From the NCBI RefSeq assembly GCF_001477625.1, contig NZ_CP013692.1:3658001-3722000 (forward strand): a stretch of 64,000 bases of DNA, given 5' to 3'. Source of the DNA: Paucibacter sp. KCTC 42545. GTDB lineage: Bacteria; Pseudomonadota; Gammaproteobacteria; Burkholderiales; Burkholderiaceae_C. The notes under the pieces were generated by a model. It had not been told where the DNA came from. It saw only the letters and a program-made list of their open reading frames with translations, and ran no database searches. This document shows, piece after piece, positions 53,641 to 61,279 of this stretch (position 1 is the stretch's first letter; each line of letters starts with the position of its first letter). Both the position numbers and the translations under genes were made by a program.

Positions 53641-56214
53641 ATGGACACATTGAAAGACGCCGCGCCGTCACAAGCAGCAAAGCCCGCACCTGCGCATCAG
53701 CCTGCAGAGCAGCAGCGCGTTTTGGCCGCCCAAATCGAACAAGCGTGCGCCCAAGCCTGCCAGGCCATTGCGCCCACATGGCCGCTGGACCGCGCCATCG
53801 CCGTCAATCCGCACTGGTCGCGCATCGGCATGCCGCTGCGCCAGGTGGCAGCGCGCATGGCGGTGCTGGGCAAGATTCAAGTCTTCCCGCCGCGTGAGCA
53901 GCAACTTACGGCCTGGCTCGAAGGACGGATCAGCGCCACCGACCTGGTACAGGCCCTGCGTCAATTGCCAGCCGCGCAAGCGCAAGGCCTGACCCCCGCC
54001 CAATGCGTGGACGCCCTGCAGACGAGCGCGCCGGTGGAGCAACTGCCACTCTTGATCGACGTGCTCGACCAAGACCCCGAACGCCATACCCGCCTGGCCT
54101 GGCGTCAGGCCATCACACACCAGGTGAGCCAGACTTGCGCGGCCTATTTCGATCAGCACCAGGCGGACTGGCAGCCCGAGCGCGCGGAGGGCTTGTACGC
54201 CTTCTGGCGCGACACGCTGCAGCACGACCACGGCATCGGCTTGCTGATGGGGCTGCCGCATCTGGGCCGCGCCATTGACGCGCTGCCGGCCAAGGCCAAA
54301 GACGCCGAGCAATGGGTGATGCAGCGCCTGGGCTTGTCGCCCACGGTGTGGGCCGACTATCTGGAGGCGGTGTTGCTGACCGTCAATGGCTGGGCCTCGT
54401 GGTGCGCCTACCTGGCCTGGCAGGCCGGCCAGGAGGGCCGCAGCGACACCCATCTCCGCGAGCTGCTGGCGATCCGCCTGGCCTGGGGTGCGCTGCTGCT
54501 GGAGTGCAAAGATGATGCCGCGGCCCAACGGGCCTTCAGCGCCCTGCAACGGGCCTGGCAGCAAGCGCCCCAAGTGATGAAGGCCGCCGAACAAGCGCTG
54601 GTGATCGACGAGGTCTGGCAAGTCGCCCTTGAGCTGGGCTACCAGCGCACGCTGGCCCAAAAGCTGCTGTCGGCCAGCGGCCCAGACCCAGTGAAAACTG
54701 ATGTCGAGGTGCAGGCGGCGTTTTGCATCGACGTGCGCAGCGAACCCCTGCGCCGCGCGCTTGAAGCCGTCTGGCCCGGCATGCAGACCCTGGGCTTTGC
54801 CGGCTTCTTCGGCCTGCCGGTGGCCTACACGCCGCTGGCAACTCAAGCGCGGCGCCCGCAGTTGCCCGGCTTGCTGGCCCCCACCATCGAAGTGCTCGAC
54901 CGCATTGCGACCGCCGAATCCTTCCAGGCCAGCGCCAAGCCCGAGGACACTGCCGCGCTGCAAAGCACTGCAGCGCGCGCACGCCAGACCCGCCTGGCCT
55001 TGGGCGAGCAATGGCAGGCCGCCAGCCGTTGGCCGGGCGCCGCCTTCTCCTTTGTGGAGGCCGCCGGCTTGGGCTACCTGGGCAAACTCGGCCAATGGCT
55101 GATGCCCCGCCAGCAAGACCGCGCCAGAGACGACCTCGCGGGCCTGCCGGCACGCTACCGCCCGATCTGCCGCCCGCAATTGGCCGCGCTAGACCTGCAG
55201 GCCAAGGTCACGCTGGCGGGCCGGGTGCTACACGCCATGGGCTTGGAGCAAGACCTGGCCCCGCTGGTGCTCCTGGTCGGCCATGGCAGCCAGTCCACCA
55301 ACAACGCCCACGCCGCCGCCCTCGACTGCGGCGCTTGCTGCGGTCAAACCGGCGAGGTCAATGCCCGCAGCCTGGCGCAATTGCTCAATGAAGCGTCGGT
55401 GCGCGCCGGCTTGCTGCAGGCCGCGGGCATCGCCATTCCCGACACCACCGTGTTCATGGCGGCCTTGCACAACACCACCACCGACGAGATCGAAGGCTTT
55501 GACCTCGACCTCCTGCCCGCCGCCGCCCGCACCCGCTGGCAGCGCCTGCAAAGCGTGTTTGCGCAAGCCTGCGATCAGGTGCGCCGCGAGCGGGCCGGCA
55601 GCCTCCAGCTCGACCCTAGCGCACCGCCCGCCGAGCTGTTGAATCAATTGCGTCGGCGTGCCAACGACGGCGCGCAAACACGGCCGGAATGGGGCTTGGC
55701 GGGCAACGCCGCCTTTCTGATCGCGCCCCGCCACAAGAGCCGCGGCGTGGTGCTGAACGGGCGCAGCTTCTTGCACGACTACGAGGCCAGCCAAGACCTC
55801 GACGGCAGCGTGCTGGAACTGTTGATGACCGCACCGATGTTGGTCACGCATTGGATCAACTGGCAATACCACGCCTCCACCTGCGACCCGCTGCACCTGG
55901 GCAGCGGCAACAAGGTGCTGCACAACGTGGTGGGCGGCAGCCTAGGCGTCTTCGAGGGCAATGGCGGCGACCTGCGCATCGGGCTGACCCATCAGTCCGT
56001 GCATGATGGCCAGCGCCGCATGCATGAGCCCTTGCGACTCACCGTCGTGATCGACGCGCCGCAGGCCGCCATCGAAGCGGTGATCGCCAAGCACGCCGTC
56101 GTCAATCAATTGCTGGACAACGACTGGCTGCATCTCTGGCGCTTTGAGTCCACGGGTTTTGCACGTTATCGCCACGGCGATTGGCGCCCGCTGCAGTGGG
56201 AGGAGCAGCACTGA
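53641..56214 (+). CDS. dabA: DabA: zinc-dependent CO2-hydrating subunit (DUF2309)
   Basis: 857 residues, soluble but membrane-associated. The zinc site of a beta-carbonic-anhydrase-like fold is complete: Cys362 and Asp364 in AFCIDVRSEPLRR, His548 in VGHGSQSTNNAHAAALDCGACC and Cys563 in the same block. These correspond in spacing to Cys351, Asp353, His524 and Cys539 of Halothiobacillus DabA. With DabB it converts CO2 to bicarbonate in one direction, trapping inorganic carbon in the cytoplasm. The start ATG 53641 follows dabB by 24 bp. The stop overlaps the DUF6671 gene (TGATG). No rubisco or carboxysome genes are in the window, so it may serve heterotrophic carboxylases. Confidence 0.97.
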   Translation: MDTLKDAAPSQAAKPAPAHQPAEQQRVLAAQIEQACAQACQAIAPTWPLDRAIAVNPHWSRIGMPLRQVAARMAVLGKIQVFPPREQQLTAWLEGRISATDLVQALRQLPAAQAQGLTPAQCVDALQTSAPVEQLPLLIDVLDQDPERHTRLAWRQAITHQVSQTCAAYFDQHQADWQPERAEGLYAFWRDTLQHDHGIGLLMGLPHLGRAIDALPAKAKDAEQWVMQRLGLSPTVWADYLEAVLLTVNGWASWCAYLAWQAGQEGRSDTHLRELLAIRLAWGALLLECKDDAAAQRAFSALQRAWQQAPQVMKAAEQALVIDEVWQVALELGYQRTLAQKLLSASGPDPVKTDVEVQAAFCIDVRSEPLRRALEAVWPGMQTLGFAGFFGLPVAYTPLATQARRPQLPGLLAPTIEVLDRIATAESFQASAKPEDTAALQSTAARARQTRLALGEQWQAASRWPGAAFSFVEAAGLGYLGKLGQWLMPRQQDRARDDLAGLPARYRPICRPQLAALDLQAKVTLAGRVLHAMGLEQDLAPLVLLVGHGSQSTNNAHAAALDCGACCGQTGEVNARSLAQLLNEASVRAGLLQAAGIAIPDTTVFMAALHNTTTDEIEGFDLDLLPAAARTRWQRLQSVFAQACDQVRRERAGSLQLDPSAPPAELLNQLRRRANDGAQTRPEWGLAGNAAFLIAPRHKSRGVVLNGRSFLHDYEASQDLDGSVLELLMTAPMLVTHWINWQYHASTCDPLHLGSGNKVLHNVVGGSLGVFEGNGGDLRIGLTHQSVHDGQRRMHEPLRLTVVIDAPQAAIEAVIAKHAVVNQLLDNDWLHLWRFESTGFARYRHGDWRPLQWEEQH

Positions 56215-57065
56215 TGGCAGCGCAGTCTCGCTACGCCTCGCGGCAAGTCGCCTTGCTGACCCAGCACGGCAAGCAAGAGGTGATTGCACCGGTGCTGGAA
56301 CCGGCGCTGGGCTGCCGCATTGAGTGGGTCAGCGGCTTCGATACCGACCAACTCGGCAGCTTCACCCGCGAGACGCCCAGGCCTGGCAGCCAGCTCGAGG
56401 CCGCCCGGCGCAAGGCACGCAAAGGCATGGAGCTCGCGGGCCTGAGCCTCGGCTTGGCCAGCGAAGGCAGCTTTGGCCCCGACCCCTTCACCGGCATGTT
56501 CCCGTGGAATGTGGAGCTCTTGGTTTGGATCGATGACGAGCTGGGCATCGAGATCGTTGGCATGGCTCAAGCGGCGGCGCCCAGCGGTCATTTGCAAAGC
56601 GGCGACTGGCAAGCGATTGAAGCCTTTGCGCTGAGCGAAGGCTTTCCGCAGCAGCAACTGGTGCTGCGCCCCAACGGGCCAGACGACCCCAACATCCACA
56701 AAGGCATCCAGGATCCGGCCCAGTTGCGGCAATGCTTTGACGCCTGCCTCGCGCAGTCCAGCCATCGCCAGGTCTTTGCCGAGCTGGATCTGCGCGCCCA
56801 TGCAAATCCGCGCCGCATGAAGCTGATCGAGCAGGCCGCCGCAGACCTGCTGCAGCGCATTCAATCCCTATGCCCCGCCTGCGATGCCCCCGGCTTTTGG
56901 ATCAGCGAAAGAATCGCGGGGCTGCCCTGCGCCGACTGTGGCCTGCCGACGTCCAGCTATCGCAGCGAGCGCTGGAGCTGCCCTCGCTGCCAGCACCAAG
57001 AGCTCAAGCCCCGGACCGACCGCCTGCTCGCCGACTCCAAGCATTGCTTCACCTGCAACCCTTAA
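56214..57065 (+). CDS. DUF6671 zinc-ribbon protein, coupled to dabA
   Basis: 283 residues from ATG 56214, which shares bases with the dabA stop. The N-terminal two-thirds resembles DUF6671 proteins (VALLTQHGKQEVIAPVLEPALG, RETPRPGSQLEAARRKARKGMEL, EGSFGPDPFTGMFPWNVELLVWIDDE). The C-terminal 60 residues hold four CxxC pairs (CPAC, CADC, CPRC, CFTC), giving two probable zinc ribbons. No signal peptide or membrane segment. Family function is unknown. Tight coupling to the zinc enzyme DabA suggests a part in its assembly, metal supply or regulation; this is inference only. Confidence 0.82.
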   Translation: MAAQSRYASRQVALLTQHGKQEVIAPVLEPALGCRIEWVSGFDTDQLGSFTRETPRPGSQLEAARRKARKGMELAGLSLGLASEGSFGPDPFTGMFPWNVELLVWIDDELGIEIVGMAQAAAPSGHLQSGDWQAIEAFALSEGFPQQQLVLRPNGPDDPNIHKGIQDPAQLRQCFDACLAQSSHRQVFAELDLRAHANPRRMKLIEQAAADLLQRIQSLCPACDAPGFWISERIAGLPCADCGLPTSSYRSERWSCPRCQHQELKPRTDRLLADSKHCFTCNP

Positions 57066-57121
57066 GCGCCGGCAGCGCACAAGCAGCGCGCACGCAGCGC
57101 AGACAGAGCCCGACCTGAGGG

Positions 57122-57146
57122 TGCCAGGGCGCATCCGGCCCTGGCA
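57122..57146. terminator. Hairpin between DUF6671 and rhodanese genes
   Basis: A perfect 9-bp stem (TGCCAGGGC / GCCCTGGCA) with a seven-base loop, followed by AAAACTTCTTC. It may be an attenuator or partial terminator inside the 210-bp gap. Confidence 0.45.
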
Positions 57147-57275
57147 AAACTTCTTCGGCCGCCGCACCGTGCAAAAGTGGCTCGCCATGCGCCGCAGTCT
57201 GCAGTAAAAAGCAGGTGTCGCGTCAAGCAGCGCCCGGCCGGGCTGCACAACAAACGCCACGAAGGAGACTTGCCC

Positions 57276-57668
57276 ATGAACTGGAATATGAGTTTGCTGC
57301 CCGTGGAGGCCTACCCCTCGACCCCGCAGGTGCACGAGCATGCGCCGGAGCACGCCGCTGCCGCGCTGGATCAAGCCGCAGCGCACCTGCCGCAGGATGC
57401 CTTGCTGATCGATGTGCGCAGCTACGCCGAGTTCATGGCCGGGCACCTGCCCGGCGCACATTGCCTGCCCATGCCGCGCCTGGAAGAGCAGATCCGCCTG
57501 CTGGCCACCGATGCCCAAACGCCGCTGATCGTCTATTGCGCCACCGGCGCGCGCGCCGAGTTGGCCCTGGGCTTGTTGCAACGCCTGGGCTACCGCCAAG
57601 CGCATTACGGCGGCAGCGCCGTCGATCTGGCCAAACAGTTGCACACGCGCTTGCAGCCCGGCATGTAG
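57276..57668 (+). CDS. Rhodanese-like sulfurtransferase domain protein
   Basis: 130 residues from ATG 57276, chosen for the AAGGAGA ribosome site. A single rhodanese domain is present: DALLIDVRSYAEFMAGHLPGAHCLP, then the active-site loop IVYCATGARAELAL with the persulfide Cys in CATGAR. It is cytoplasmic, without a signal peptide. Rhodaneses carry sulfur as a Cys persulfide. The gene is 210 bp after the DUF6671 gene on the same strand, so membership of the dab transcript is uncertain. Confidence 0.9.
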   Translation: MNWNMSLLPVEAYPSTPQVHEHAPEHAAAALDQAAAHLPQDALLIDVRSYAEFMAGHLPGAHCLPMPRLEEQIRLLATDAQTPLIVYCATGARAELALGLLQRLGYRQAHYGGSAVDLAKQLHTRLQPGM

Positions 57669-57691
57669 CGCTGGGTGTCGCGCTACCGGCC

Positions 57692-57721
57692 TAGGGAAGC
57701 TCTGCACTCCCTATTGCTTTT
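57692..57721 (+). terminator. Weak intrinsic terminator after the rhodanese gene
   Basis: TAGGGA and TCCCTA pair across a ten-base loop (57692-57697 with 57708-57713), followed by TTGCTTTT. It would end the dab-side transcript before the exported-protein cluster. Confidence 0.45.
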
Positions 57722-57890
57722 GCGCGAACGGCTGACACAGCGCGCAAGGGCGCCAATGCCTGCGCAGCCATGGCGGAGCAAGCTCGCCGCAAAGCAGCTT
57801 AGCTACTAGGGTTTACATCTACCCTGATTCACGGGGTGCCGTGTGCACTCAGTCGCGAGAAGCCTATGCTTGCCTTCCAAAGGAGGGGCC

Positions 57891-58523
57891 ATGTGCTGCT
57901 CATCTGCATCCCGCGACTTGGGAGTTTGGCGCTTCGCGCTGGCGGCCGGCCTTGCCGGTTTGCTGTCAGCCTGCGGTGGCGCGGCGGATGAGGCGGCTGC
58001 AGCGGCGGAGCGGGCTCAGCTTGCAGCGATGCGCCGGGCCGAGGAGGCTGCCGCCAAGCCCCTGGCCTTGACAGCACTGCCCCAGCTGCACCAATGCCTC
58101 GGTGAACTCAGCCGCAAGCTCAAGGCCGCTGCGCCCGAAGGGGACATCAATCTGGCTTGCCTTGCGGGCAGCTACCAAGGGCAAACCGATCGGGGCGAGG
58201 ACTGCCTGCTGCGCATCAATGCCGGCCAGCGCAGTTTTAACTACCGGGCCGGCCAGCGTGAGGTGCAGATTCTTTGGGCCACGGTCACGCAGACGGCTGA
58301 TGGCAAGCCCGTGCACAACCTGGAAAGCTCTGACCTCGATGCGCAGCGGCCGGGCGTGCAACTGAGCCAATTCACGGCCGTGCCCGAGGCCGTCACCGAG
58401 ACCATTGCGCTGCGGGCGGGTCAGCCCGTCGCGGGCGGCGGCGCGGCCGCGCTGCCGCAAATCGTTTATCAACGTGTTCAACAGGGGCAGCTCGAAGAGC
58501 TGGGCTGCCGATTTGGTGCCTGA
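57891..58523 (+). CDS. Putative lipoprotein
   Basis: 210 residues from ATG 57891, with a strong AGGAGGGG ribosome site. The signal sequence ends in a lipobox, LAGLLSACGG, so the mature N-terminal Cys (about residue 28) should be acylated. An Ala/Glu/Arg-rich helix (about 30-55) follows, then a compact globular domain with LACLAGSYQGQTDRGEDCLLRINAGQRSFNY. Three later Cys residues could form a disulfide. No known domain is recognised. It may be the first gene of the unit with the PEP-CTERM and tail-collar proteins 76 bp downstream. Confidence 0.8.
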   Translation: MCCSSASRDLGVWRFALAAGLAGLLSACGGAADEAAAAAERAQLAAMRRAEEAAAKPLALTALPQLHQCLGELSRKLKAAAPEGDINLACLAGSYQGQTDRGEDCLLRINAGQRSFNYRAGQREVQILWATVTQTADGKPVHNLESSDLDAQRPGVQLSQFTAVPEAVTETIALRAGQPVAGGGAAALPQIVYQRVQQGQLEELGCRFGA

Positions 58524-58599
58524 GGACGGCTTGGGTCTTGCGATGTGAGCGCAATGCCGTGCCTGAGGTGTGGTTCTAGCTGAGGAAAAGGAGTCGATC

Positions 58600-59319
58600 A
58601 TGCGAATGAATTCTTTGGCGTGTCGCGCATTGCTCGCGGCCACGGGTTTGGCCTGGGGCGCACACGCGGCGGCGGGGGTGGTGACCTACCAGAGCCAAGC
58701 GGCTTTCGTGACCGCCACCAGTGGCTTGGGCGCTGCGCAACTGAGCAACTTCGACGCTGCAGGCCTGCTGGGCAACGCTTACACAAACAGCGCCGGCAGC
58801 CCGAGTTTCAGTCTCAGCGCCGACTCCGCCGGCCCTGCCACGCCTTATGTCAAAGGCGGCTTCTGGACCACCTCGGGCTCGCAGTACCTGGGCCTGAACA
58901 ATGGCGACGGCGCCTTTCTGGGCGGCGACAGCCTAACTTTCAATTTGACCGGCTCGGTGCGGGCCTTCGGCCTTTACGTCATCACCGGCGCTGATGTGAT
59001 CGCCGGGGACATCGGCCTGACCATGGGCAGCACCCAGATGAGCAATGGCGCCAGCGCCGACCGCAGCGATGGCGCCGGCAGCTACGCCTACTTCTTCGGC
59101 CTGATCTCTGACACCGACTTGGGCAGTGTGACCATGAAGTTTGGTGACGGCAGCTTTTTTATGACGGCCACGGTGGACGATGTGAGCCTCTACGGCCCGG
59201 GGCAAACCGGCACCATCCCCGAGCCCAGCAGCCTGGCATTGTTGGGCTTAGGTCTGCTGGCACTTTGCGCGACAGCCCGGCGCCCGCACGGCAAGCCAGT
59301 TCAGGAGGCCAAGGTATGA
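58600..59319 (+). CDS. PEP-CTERM sorting-domain protein
   Basis: 239 residues from ATG 58600, with AAGGAG upstream. The signal peptide (about 1-24) ends AHAAAG. The mature region is Gly/Ser/Asn-rich beta structure, low in charged residues. The C-terminus carries the sorting signal: IPEPSSLALLGLGLLALCATARR, i.e. Pro-Glu-Pro, a membrane helix and Arg residues. Such proteins are cut by exosortase and released to or anchored in the extracellular matrix. No exosortase gene is in this window. The stop overlaps the start of the first tail-collar gene (ATGA), so the two are co-translated. Confidence 0.92.
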   Translation: MRMNSLACRALLAATGLAWGAHAAAGVVTYQSQAAFVTATSGLGAAQLSNFDAAGLLGNAYTNSAGSPSFSLSADSAGPATPYVKGGFWTTSGSQYLGLNNGDGAFLGGDSLTFNLTGSVRAFGLYVITGADVIAGDIGLTMGSTQMSNGASADRSDGAGSYAYFFGLISDTDLGSVTMKFGDGSFFMTATVDDVSLYGPGQTGTIPEPSSLALLGLGLLALCATARRPHGKPVQEAKV

Positions 59320-59930
59320 ATACGTCAGCACCCAAATCTTCCGTCCTGCGGGGCGCCCTGGCCTTGGCTGCGCTATGCCTGCTGCCCACTGCGCCCGCCG
59401 TTGCGGGCAGTGAACCCATACTCGGAGAAATCGTCTGCGGTGCCTGGAACTTTGCGCCCAGGGGCTGGATGATGGCGCAAGGCCAGCTGCTCTCAATTTC
59501 GCAGAACACCGCCTTGTTTTCGCTGCTCGGCACACAGTACGGCGGCGATGGCCGCAGCACGTTTGCGCTGCCCGACCTGCGTGGCCGCGCCGCGATCAAC
59601 GCCGGCCAAGGACCCGGCTTAAGTGAATATGTGATGGGGCAGCAAGGCGGTGCGGAAACGACGAGCCTGCTAGCGAGCAATCTTCCTGCCCATAGCCATC
59701 AGGTCGTGCAACTGGGCAGCACGCAAGACGCCAGCCTGCAGTCACCGGCCGGGGCCGTGCCCGCCAGCAAGGCGCGCAGCCAATTCTACGCCGCTGCCAC
59801 GCCAGGGACCGCAAGAGCGGCGAGCCGAACCGATTCGGCAGGCCAAGGCCAGCCCATCAACATCATGCAACCCTATCTGGCGATGAGCTGTGTCATCGCC
59901 ACGCAGGGTGTCTTTCCTTCCCGTCCGTAA
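59316..59930 (+). CDS. Exported tail-collar (Mdp-type) protein 1
   Basis: 204 residues from ATG 59316. A signal peptide (about 1-31, ending APAVAG) precedes a phage tail-collar/microcystin-dependent-protein domain: GEIVCGAWNFAPRGWMMAQG, ALFSLLGTQYGGDGRSTFAL, DLRGRAAINAGQGPG, LASNLPAHSHQV and a C-terminal MSCVIATQGVFPSRP. Ordinary Mdp proteins lack the signal peptide and the cysteines. Here Cys41 and Cys192 are placed to form a disulfide, fitting an extracytoplasmic protein. It is translationally coupled to the PEP-CTERM gene. The collar fold trimerises in phage tails; the role here is unknown. Confidence 0.9.
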   Translation: MNTSAPKSSVLRGALALAALCLLPTAPAVAGSEPILGEIVCGAWNFAPRGWMMAQGQLLSISQNTALFSLLGTQYGGDGRSTFALPDLRGRAAINAGQGPGLSEYVMGQQGGAETTSLLASNLPAHSHQVVQLGSTQDASLQSPAGAVPASKARSQFYAAATPGTARAASRTDSAGQGQPINIMQPYLAMSCVIATQGVFPSRP

Positions 59931-59943
59931 GCAGGGGCTCATC

Positions 59944-60582
59944 ATGATCAGCAAGAGCGAAAGAAACCCTTTGAACTTGAGCATGCGGCGGTGCCGCCGC
60001 GCCCTGGCGATCCCCTTGATGGGGCTAGCGCTGGCCGGCATGCCGTCCGCTCATGCTGGCACGGACCCCTTCATCGGCCAGGTCATGTGCGGCGGCTGGA
60101 ACTTCGCGCCCTATGGTTGGATGGAGATGGATGGCCGACTGCTGCCCATTGCCGAGTACGACACCTTGTTCGCCCTGATCGGCACTACCTTTGGTGGAGA
60201 TGGCGTGCAGACCTTTGCCCTGCCAGACACGCGCAGCCGCATGGTGGTGAGCCAAGGCACGGGGCCCGGCTTGTCCACCCGCGTGCTGGGCCAGGCCATG
60301 GGAAGCGAAAGCCAGACCCTGACGAGCAGCCAGCTGCCTTCGCACAGCCATGGCTACCGCCCGCAAGGCAGCTTGGGTGATGCCACAGCGCTGTCTCCGG
60401 CAGCTGCAGTGGCCGCCAACAAGGCCCGCACAACGCTGTATGCGCCCGGCCCCGGCACTGTGCCCATGCAAGGCGTGCAAAGCAGCGTGACAGGGGGCAG
60501 CCAGCCCTTCCAGGTGCAGCAGCCGTATCAAACGATCAAGTGCGTCATCGCCGTGTGGGGGATCTTCCCCTCGCAAAACTGA
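59944..60582 (+). CDS. Exported tail-collar (Mdp-type) protein 2
   Basis: 212 residues from ATG 59944, 13 bp after protein 1. The signal peptide has a basic start (MRRCRRALAIPLMGLALAG) and a likely cut after PSAHA. The collar domain has GQVMCGGWNFAPYGWMEMDG, ALIGTTFGGDGVQTFAL, DTRSRMVVSQGTGPG, SSQLPSHSHGYR and a C-terminal IKCVIAVWGIFPSQN. Cys49 and Cys200 match the cysteines of proteins 1 and 3. It is clearly a paralogue by tandem duplication, though well diverged, so the duplication is old. No enzymatic motif is seen. Confidence 0.9.
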   Translation: MISKSERNPLNLSMRRCRRALAIPLMGLALAGMPSAHAGTDPFIGQVMCGGWNFAPYGWMEMDGRLLPIAEYDTLFALIGTTFGGDGVQTFALPDTRSRMVVSQGTGPGLSTRVLGQAMGSESQTLTSSQLPSHSHGYRPQGSLGDATALSPAAAVAANKARTTLYAPGPGTVPMQGVQSSVTGGSQPFQVQQPYQTIKCVIAVWGIFPSQN

Positions 60583-60642
60583 TGAGATCGGCCGCCGCCA
60601 TGGCTGCGGCTGAACCCGTACCGAATCAATCAAGGAGTTGCC

Positions 60643-61242
60643 ATGTCTTTGCAACAAGCAAATCGTCTGGCCCGTCAGCTGCGTGGGCTTGGCCTGAGCG
60701 TTTGCCTCTTGGGCGCGACAGCGTCCTGGGCCGACACCCCGTTTTTGGGTGAAACCGCCTGCGGCATCTGGAACTTCGCGCCCAAGGGTTGGGCGCTGAT
60801 GAACGGGCAGTTACTGTCCATCCAACAAAACCAAGCTTTGTTTTCGCTCCTGGGCACGAGTTACGGCGGCAACGGTATCCAGACCTTTGCCCTGCCCGAC
60901 ACGCGTGGCCGAGTTGTCATCGGCGCGGGTGCTCAGTACCAAGTCGGTGATCGCGGCGGTACCGAGGCGGTGACCTTGACGACGGCGCAAATGCCCATGC
61001 ACAACCACGAGGTCGCGCTGCCCGGCAGCGCCTCGATCGGTGACACGCAAAGCCCCGCCGGCAAATCCCCCGCCAGCCAGAGCCGCAGCACCTTGTACGC
61101 CGCGCCCAGCGTGCCGGGTGTGGATATGAGCCCGGCCTCCGTGGCCTCGGCCGGTGGCAATCAGCCCGTCAGCGTGATGCAGCCCTCTCTGACGCTGACC
61201 TGTGTGATTGCCCTGCAAGGGATTTTTCCGAGCAGAGACTAA
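60643..61242 (+). CDS. Exported tail-collar (Mdp-type) protein 3
   Basis: 199 residues from ATG 60643, with AAGGAG upstream. The signal peptide (about 1-30) ends ATASWA. The collar domain has GETACGIWNFAPKGWALMNG, ALFSLLGTSYGGNGIQTFAL, DTRGRVVIGAG, TAQMPMHNHEVALPG and a C-terminal LTCVIALQGIFPSRD. Cys40 and Cys187 repeat the conserved pair. It is 60 bp after protein 2 and ends the cluster, converging on the lactonase gene. The three homologues may form hetero- or homotrimers on the surface, by analogy with tail collar proteins. Confidence 0.9.
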   Translation: MSLQQANRLARQLRGLGLSVCLLGATASWADTPFLGETACGIWNFAPKGWALMNGQLLSIQQNQALFSLLGTSYGGNGIQTFALPDTRGRVVIGAGAQYQVGDRGGTEAVTLTTAQMPMHNHEVALPGSASIGDTQSPAGKSPASQSRSTLYAAPSVPGVDMSPASVASAGGNQPVSVMQPSLTLTCVIALQGIFPSRD

Positions 61243-61279
61243 TCAATGCCCCGGGGTGACAGCGTCTGAACGCCCGCGC

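Noticed and set aside
57669..58599. A sigma-54 promoter of the type that drives some PEP-CTERM genes
   Set aside because: No GG-N10-GC pair with acceptable flanks was found upstream of the lipoprotein or the PEP-CTERM gene.
59316..61242. Prophage remnant, because of the tail-collar domains
   Set aside because: There are no other phage genes, all three proteins carry signal peptides, and they form a unit with a PEP-CTERM gene. A domesticated fold is the better reading.
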